A DNA stretch of 64,000 nucleotides, taken from positions 1 to 64,000 of the forward strand of contig SUZL01000006.1 in the NCBI GenBank assembly GCA_015059925.1, written 5' to 3'. The stretch comes from Rikenellaceae bacterium (GTDB taxonomy: Bacteria > Bacteroidota > Bacteroidia > Bacteroidales > Rikenellaceae). This document shows, one piece after another, positions 58,818-64,000 of the stretch. Positions within the stretch are counted from its first letter, which is position 1. Every line of letters begins with the position of its first letter. The translations under genes and the position numbers were made by a program. The notes under the pieces are model-generated. The model did no database searches, was not told where the DNA came from, and worked only from the letters and a program-made list of their open reading frames with translations.

Positions 58818-60785
58818 ATGGCTACTGATAAAACTTACAATTCGACTCCCGTGGAGTCTGTCGGCTCGGCCGAAGATGTGCTTAATGTAACTGCTGTGGA
58901 GGAGGCTACGGCTGATGCTCAGTCTGCTCCCCAAACCGATTTGGATGCAGCCGCAGAGGCGGTTGCTGCCGATTTTGCCGAGGAGGATGCCGTTTTGGCT
59001 GCCGAGCAGGCTGGTCTTGCCATCGAGGGTGAGACGGCCGAGGAGGAGGCTGCTGCCGATGTCGATCGTGGCGATGTGAGCGGCAAGAGCAAGCAGGAGC
59101 TTGTCGATATGTTCGCCGAGAAGATCGCCAGCGAGCCCGTGCAGACCCTGCGCAAGAGTGTCGAGGCCATCAAGATCGCTTTCTACAAACTGCATCGTGC
59201 CGAGGTCGATGCCGCTCGCAAGGCTTTCGAGGCTGCCGAGCCCGAGAAGGAGTTTGTGCCCGCACCCGATGCGCTCGAAATACGCCTGAAGGATCTTTTC
59301 AAGGAGTATCGCCGTCGTCGCGACGAGTATATTGCCAATCTGGACAACATCAAGGAGGAGAACCTCAAACTCAAGCTCTCGATTATCGACGAGCTTAAGG
59401 AGTTGGTCAATTCCGACGAGACGCTCAACAACACCTTCGCCAAGTTCCGCGAGTTGCAGCAACGTTGGAAGGATACGGGCCCCGTACCGCAGACCAAGGT
59501 TAAGGATCTGTGGGAGACCTACAATCTCCACGTCGAGAATTTCTATAATTTCATCAAGATAAACAAGGAACTGCGCGATCTGGATCTGAAGAAGAACTAC
59601 GAGCAGAAGATACAGCTCTGCGAGCAGGCCGAGGCACTTTTGATGGAGCCTTCGATCGTCGATGCGTTCCACAAGTTGCAGAAGTTGCACGACGAGTGGC
59701 GCGAGACGGGCCCCGTTGCCAACGAGTATAAGGAGTCGTTGTGGGAGCGTTTCAAGGCCGCCTCGAGCCGCATCAACAAGCAGCATCAGGAGTATTTCGA
59801 CTCTATCAAGCAGGAGCAACTGAAGAATCTCGAGCTTAAGTCGGAGCTCTGCGCCAAGACCGAGGCTCTGGCCGAGCAGCCCTACACCACGCGCAAGGAG
59901 TGGAACAAGGCGAGCGAGCGCCTGATCGAGATTCAGAAGGTGTGGCGTACCATCGGCTTCGCCCCCAAGAAGGATAACACGCGCATCTACGAGCGTTTCC
60001 GCACCGCGTGCGACCGCTTCTTCGAGGCCAAGCGCGACTTCTACGCAGGCGTTAAGAGCGAGATGGAGCATAATCTGGCCCTCAAGCAGGAGATCTGCGA
60101 GGCTGCTGAGGCTCTGCAGTCGAGCGATGATTGGAAGCACGCCACCGAGCAGATAATCGCCCTTCAGGCCAAGTGGAAGCAGGTGGGTGCCGTATCGCGT
60201 CGCTACTCGGATCAGGTGTGGAAGCGTTTCCGCGCCGCTTGCGATAACTTCTTCGAGCGCAAGTCGCAGCACTTCGCCGGTATCGAGGGCGAGCACGAGG
60301 CCAACCTGAGAAAGAAGTTGTCTTTGATCGATGAGATGATGGCCGCCGACGTTGCTGAGGGCGGCTACGATATGATCAAGGAGTTCCAGCGCCGCTGGAG
60401 CGAGATCGGCTATGTACCCATCAAGCAGAAGGATGCCGTACAGAAGAGGTATAAGGCTGCTGTCGATCAGCTCTTCGGCACGCTGCGTGGCTCGGAGCGC
60501 GATCGTTCGATGAATCGCTTCAAGGAGCGTCTGCAGAGTATGAAGGGCGCAGGCGACAAGCGCCTGAAGAGCGAGCGCGAGCGCCTTTATAATAAAGTAC
60601 GCCAGATGGAGCAGGACATCGCCCTTCTGGAGAATAATATCGGTTTCTTCTCAAAGTCGAAGAATGCCGAGGCTATGATTGCCGACATCCGCGAGAAGAT
60701 CGCCAAGTCGAAGCGCGAGTTGCAGGACACTATCGAGAAGGTTCGCCTGATCGATGCCCGTTCGGCCGAGCAGGAGAAGGAGTAA
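58818..60785 (+). CDS. DUF349 repeat coiled-coil protein
   Basis: This is a 655-residue cytoplasmic protein. Residues 1-about 90 are acidic and alanine rich. From about residue 110 there are repeated DUF349 units, each with a W-K.(T/V)G(P/A)V.. motif: LQQRWKDTGPVPQTKVKDLWE, HDEWRETGPVANEYKESLWE, IQKVWRTIGFAPKKDN, LQAKWKQVGAVSRRYSDQVW and FQRRWSEIGYVPIKQKD (each given in part). At least five units are clear. The C-terminal 100 residues form a coiled coil. The function of DUF349 proteins is not established. It is a single-gene unit, ending before a strong hairpin. Confidence 0.88.
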   Translation: MATDKTYNSTPVESVGSAEDVLNVTAVEEATADAQSAPQTDLDAAAEAVAADFAEEDAVLAAEQAGLAIEGETAEEEAAADVDRGDVSGKSKQELVDMFAEKIASEPVQTLRKSVEAIKIAFYKLHRAEVDAARKAFEAAEPEKEFVPAPDALEIRLKDLFKEYRRRRDEYIANLDNIKEENLKLKLSIIDELKELVNSDETLNNTFAKFRELQQRWKDTGPVPQTKVKDLWETYNLHVENFYNFIKINKELRDLDLKKNYEQKIQLCEQAEALLMEPSIVDAFHKLQKLHDEWRETGPVANEYKESLWERFKAASSRINKQHQEYFDSIKQEQLKNLELKSELCAKTEALAEQPYTTRKEWNKASERLIEIQKVWRTIGFAPKKDNTRIYERFRTACDRFFEAKRDFYAGVKSEMEHNLALKQEICEAAEALQSSDDWKHATEQIIALQAKWKQVGAVSRRYSDQVWKRFRAACDNFFERKSQHFAGIEGEHEANLRKKLSLIDEMMAADVAEGGYDMIKEFQRRWSEIGYVPIKQKDAVQKRYKAAVDQLFGTLRGSERDRSMNRFKERLQSMKGAGDKRLKSERERLYNKVRQMEQDIALLENNIGFFSKSKNAEAMIADIREKIAKSKRELQDTIEKVRLIDARSAEQEKE

Positions 60786-60809
60786 CACTTACATACTAAC
60801 GAGTACGCA

Positions 60810-60843
60810 GGTCGGACTCGCGACCTCGGTCGCGAGCCCGACC
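60810..60843 (+). repeat. Long GC-rich hairpin between the DUF349 gene and pyrG
   Basis: GGTCGGACTCGCGACC (60810-60825) and GGTCGCGAGCCCGACC (60828-60843) pair over 16 bases with one A/C mismatch and a 2-nt loop. No T-run follows directly, so it may act as a terminator helped by Rho or as an mRNA stabiliser. Confidence 0.6.
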
Positions 60844-60908
60844 GTTGCGGTTGAAATAGGCAGGATAATACGAATTGATTTTTAAGGTTTTTTTAAGATA
60901 TATTAACT

Positions 60909-62552
60909 ATGAAACTCAGTAAACCAAAGTACATCTTCGTTACGGGAGGTGTAGCCTCATCATTGGGCAAGGGTGTCATCTCGGCATCTGTTGCGCGCCT
61001 TCTGCAGGCACGCGGTTATTCGGTAACTGTTCAGAAGTTCGATCCCTATATCAATGCCGATCCGGGTCGTTTGAATCCCTACGAGCACGGTGAGAGCTAC
61101 GTTACGGAGGATGGTACGGAGTGCGACCTCGACTTGGGCCACTATGAGCGTTTCACCTCAATCACCACCACGACCAACAACACCGTCACCACGGGTAAGA
61201 TATATAAGAGCATCCTCGAGAAGGAGAGTCGCGGCGAGTACCTCGGCAAGACCGTTCAGGTTGTTCCCCACATCACCGACGAGATCAAGCGTCGCATCCA
61301 GCTTCTGGGTGCAACCAAGAAGTACGACGTGATCATCTCGGAGATCGGCGGTACGGTTGGCGACATCGAGTCGTTGCCCTACATCGAGTCAGTACGTCAG
61401 CTGCGTAACGAGCTGGGCTACCAGAACTCTGTTCTGATCCACCTCGCGTGGGTTCCCTATATGGCCGTTGCGAGCGAGCATAAGACCAAGCCTACGCAGC
61501 ACTCCGTAAAGGAGCTTCAGGCCGAGGGTATCCAGCCCGATATTCTGGTGCTCCGCGCCGAGCATCCCCTGCCCGACGATGTACGTCGCAAGGTGGCTCT
61601 GTTCTGCAACGTAACGCACGATGCCGTTGTTGAGTCTATCGATAAGCCTACGATCTACGAGGTTCCCCTGAGTATGCACGCCCAGCATCTGGACGATGTG
61701 ATCCTCAAGAAGTTCGGTATTCAGGACGATGGCGAGCCCGACCTCGAGTCGTGGAGCGAGTTTGTCGAGAAGATTAAGCACCCGAAGCAGACCGTGCACG
61801 TTGCTCTGGTAGGTAAATATACCGAGCTCCCCGATGCCTATAAGTCTATCAACGAGTCGTTTATCCACGCTGGTGCAGCTCATACCGCCAAGGTTAAGGT
61901 GCATTACATCAGCGCCGAGGAGCTTTCAGCCGCCAATGCCGAGGAGTTGCTCGGTCAGATGTCGGGCGTCTTCGTTGCCCCGGGCTCAGGCCCGCGTGGT
62001 ATCGAGGGTAAGATCGAGGCTGTGCGCTATGCGCGCGAGCATAATGTGCCCTTCTTCGGAGTTTGTCTGGGTATGCAGAGCGCCATCATCGAGTTCGCCC
62101 GCAACGTGCTGGGTATCAGCGATGCTCACTCTGCGGAGATGGATACCAAGACCAAGAATGCCGTTATCGACATTATGGAGGAGCAGAAGAAGGTTACCGC
62201 CAAGGGAGGCACAATGCGTCTGGGCGGCTACCAGTGTTCGCTCAAGGCAGGCTCGAAGGCTGCCGAGGCCTACGGCACCGACTCTATCGTCGAGCGCCAT
62301 CGCCACCGCTACGAGTTCAATAGCGCCTACCAGTCGCAGTTCGAGCAGGCAGGTATGATCGTTACGGGAACTAACCCCGAGACGGGCCTCGTCGAGGTTG
62401 TTGAGTTGCAGGGCCATCCTTGGTTCGTAGGTGTGCAGTTCAACCCCGAGTACCATAGCCGCGTGTCAAACCCCGCTCCTCTGTTCGTAGCCTTCGTTGG
62501 CGCGGCGCTGGAGTATCAGAAGCAGAATCAGAAAGCCGAGACGGCCGAGTAA
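60909..62552 (+). CDS. pyrG: CTP synthase
   Basis: This 547-residue enzyme makes CTP from UTP with glutamine. The synthase domain begins KYIFVTGGVASSLGKGV and carries KFDPYINADPG and DLDLGHYERF. The C-terminal glutamine amidotransferase domain has the nucleophile Cys in FFGVCLGMQ, with the His and Glu of the triad in the late NPEYHSR segment. Length is standard. yidC follows 20 bp later. Confidence 0.96.
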   Translation: MKLSKPKYIFVTGGVASSLGKGVISASVARLLQARGYSVTVQKFDPYINADPGRLNPYEHGESYVTEDGTECDLDLGHYERFTSITTTTNNTVTTGKIYKSILEKESRGEYLGKTVQVVPHITDEIKRRIQLLGATKKYDVIISEIGGTVGDIESLPYIESVRQLRNELGYQNSVLIHLAWVPYMAVASEHKTKPTQHSVKELQAEGIQPDILVLRAEHPLPDDVRRKVALFCNVTHDAVVESIDKPTIYEVPLSMHAQHLDDVILKKFGIQDDGEPDLESWSEFVEKIKHPKQTVHVALVGKYTELPDAYKSINESFIHAGAAHTAKVKVHYISAEELSAANAEELLGQMSGVFVAPGSGPRGIEGKIEAVRYAREHNVPFFGVCLGMQSAIIEFARNVLGISDAHSAEMDTKTKNAVIDIMEEQKKVTAKGGTMRLGGYQCSLKAGSKAAEAYGTDSIVERHRHRYEFNSAYQSQFEQAGMIVTGTNPETGLVEVVELQGHPWFVGVQFNPEYHSRVSNPAPLFVAFVGAALEYQKQNQKAETAE

Positions 62553-62572
62553 TCAATAATTAAAACCAAGAA

Positions 62573-64000
62573 ATGGATAAGAAAACAATCATTGGAGTTG
62601 TCCTTATGTCGCTGATTTTCATCGGCTATGTAGTGTATAACTCCAAGCAACAGGCAGAATATCAAGCTTATTTAAGTGAGGTGCAGGCCCAGGAGCAGGC
62701 CCTCGCCGAGGCTGAGGCTGCGGCCCAGCCCATTGCCACAGAGGCCTCGTCGGAGGCTACTCCGACCGCCCAATCTGAGATAGATCAAGCTACGCTTCTC
62801 TTTGGCGAGCAGTTGGTTGCAGCCAAGGCGACTGCGGAGCAGAGCATCGAGATGAAGAACGACTACCTAACGGTCGATTTCACCACGCGCGGTGCGAAGA
62901 TGCAGGAGGTCGTTCTGGCCGAGTACACCAAGTTCGCACCTAAGGACGAGCGCACCGAGAAGGTCATATTGTTCGATCCCGCGACTGCGCAGTTCGATAT
63001 GGAGTTCTACATCAAGCGCGGCCTTAACAACGTGAAGATCAATACGTCGGAGTACACGTTCACCTCGGAGGGCGTTCGCCGCGAGGGCGATCGTCAGGTG
63101 CTGACGATGAGTCTTGAGGTTGCCCCGGGAGCGAAGCTCAAGTATGAGTATGTACTCTACGATGAGAAGAACCCCTCGCGCGACTACCTTATCGACTTCA
63201 ACATCAAGATGGAGAACCTCTCGCCCATTATGGCGCAGCAGTCGTCGCTGGGACTTATGTGGAGCAACCGCACCTTCCAGAACGAGCGTAGCTACAAGAA
63301 CGAGAATATGTACACCACGCTCTCTTACCGTCTGCCCGACGAGGACGACGTTGAGGATCTGGGTATGAGCGAGGGCAGTGTCGATGAGCAGCTGCAGAGT
63401 GAGGTTAATTGGGTGGCTTTCCGCCAGCAGTTCTTCTCGCAGGCCTTCATCGCACACGGTAACTTCGCCTATGCCGATATGGGCTTCACCACCGAGGAGG
63501 CAGGCTCAGGCTACCTGAAGCACTACACTTCGCGTATGGGCCTTAATTACAACCCCCAGCAGTCGGAGTACAACCTCTCGATCTACTGCGGCCCCAACAA
63601 GTTCGCCGTTCTGTCGGATGTTGTAGGTCCCGATGGCGAGGGTATCGCTATGGAGCGCCTTATCCCGCTGGGTGGATGGTTGGTAGGTTGGTTCAACCGC
63701 TGGATCGTTATCCCCGTGTTCGACTTCCTGCGCAACTACATCTCGAGCTTCGGTATTATCATCCTGATTCTTACCATTTTGGTTAAGTTGCTTATCTTCC
63801 CTCTCACCTATAAGAGCTACCTCTCGACGGCCAAGATGCGCGTCATCAAACCCGAGATGGATGCTCTGAATGAGAAGTACCCCCGTCAGGAGGACGCAAT
63901 GAAGAAGCAGCAGGAGATGATGAATCTCTACAAGAAGGCGGGTATCAACCCTATGGGTGGATGCGTACCTATGTTGATTCAGTTGCCGCTGTTGTGGGCT
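62573..64000 (+). CDS. yidC: Membrane protein insertase YidC, 3' end outside the window
   Basis: The frame is open from ATG 62573 to the end of the window (476 codons). The N-terminus MDKKTIIGVVLMSLIFIGYVVY (given in part) is the first membrane helix, followed by an acidic alanine-rich linker and the periplasmic P1 domain (about 80-340). The conserved insertase core begins around GWLVGWFNRWIVIPVFDFL and continues with ILVKLLIFPLTYKSYLSTAKMR (in part) and INPMGGCVPMLIQLPLLWA at the edge. It inserts proteins into the inner membrane. It is probably cotranscribed with pyrG. Confidence 0.95.
   Translation, partial: MDKKTIIGVVLMSLIFIGYVVYNSKQQAEYQAYLSEVQAQEQALAEAEAAAQPIATEASSEATPTAQSEIDQATLLFGEQLVAAKATAEQSIEMKNDYLTVDFTTRGAKMQEVVLAEYTKFAPKDERTEKVILFDPATAQFDMEFYIKRGLNNVKINTSEYTFTSEGVRREGDRQVLTMSLEVAPGAKLKYEYVLYDEKNPSRDYLIDFNIKMENLSPIMAQQSSLGLMWSNRTFQNERSYKNENMYTTLSYRLPDEDDVEDLGMSEGSVDEQLQSEVNWVAFRQQFFSQAFIAHGNFAYADMGFTTEEAGSGYLKHYTSRMGLNYNPQQSEYNLSIYCGPNKFAVLSDVVGPDGEGIAMERLIPLGGWLVGWFNRWIVIPVFDFLRNYISSFGIIILILTILVKLLIFPLTYKSYLSTAKMRVIKPEMDALNEKYPRQEDAMKKQQEMMNLYKKAGINPMGGCVPMLIQLPLLWA

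Noticed and set aside
1..64000. CRISPR arrays, rRNA, tRNA, IS elements
   Set aside because: No regularly spaced direct repeats of CRISPR type, no tRNA cloverleaf, no rRNA sequence and no transposase were recognised. The repeat tracts at 36.5 and 56.7 kb have no spacers.

Overview
This 64 kb window comes from a Bacteroidota chromosome, most likely an Alistipes-type (Rikenellaceae) gut anaerobe. The reasons are -7 promoter elements of the TAnnTTTG type in front of many genes, no consistent Shine-Dalgarno, Bacteroidota-style tig-clpP-clpX and arginine operons, the futalosine menaquinone enzyme MqnC, and fermentation genes (ackA, ptb, buk). The genus is inferred from gene content and base composition; no alignment was run.

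Layout. 1-4.1 kb is the right-hand part of an integrative/mobilizable element: helix-turn-helix protein, RecA-fold AAA ATPase, Toprim primase, a hairpin-rich possible oriT, and a MobV relaxase. The element ends just before phoR. 4.1-10.9 kb is a phosphate locus: a PhoR/PhoB-type pair diverging from a porin and pstSCAB, without phoU. 10.9-11.55 kb holds hairpins, a possible promoter and a 56-residue glycine-zipper gene. Base composition rises visibly near 11.57 kb, at prfB, which carries a programmed +1 frameshift. It is followed by a NamZ-type (DUF1343) gene.

13.9-22.6 kb (minus strand) is the most interesting part: a tightly packed operon for a six-subunit membrane complex of the group 4 hydrogenase / complex I family, with a Na+/alanine symporter as its last gene. 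The large subunit lacks all four Ni-Fe cysteines, and the small subunit lacks all four proximal-cluster cysteines but keeps an N-terminal single-cluster ferredoxin domain. It is an Ehr-like (energy-converting hydrogenase-related) complex that cannot be a hydrogenase. rsmE lies upstream.

23.4-29.8 kb encodes exported functions: two tandem M3 peptidases, a GH43 glycosidase and a glutaminyl cyclotransferase. 29.8-42.3 kb is housekeeping: homocysteine methyltransferase, a degenerate M20 protein, RNase R, MqnC, trigger factor, ClpP, ClpX, transketolase, Hpt, QueE and a DivIC-like protein. 42.4-51.3 kb is arginine biosynthesis: argR diverges from GNAT-argG-argC-argD-argB-argE-argH-thiL, with an inverted repeat inside the operon promoter. 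argF is absent here. 51.3-56.5 kb (minus) has ackA-ptb-buk-aroQ and a flippase. 56.7-58.7 kb is a response regulator with a secreted M64 peptidase. 58.8-64 kb has a DUF349 protein, pyrG and yidC, which runs off the window.

Short, G/C-skewed, mutually different direct repeats sit just after stop codons at three places (36.5, 42.3 and 56.7 kb). No rRNA, tRNA, CRISPR array or IS element was recognised.
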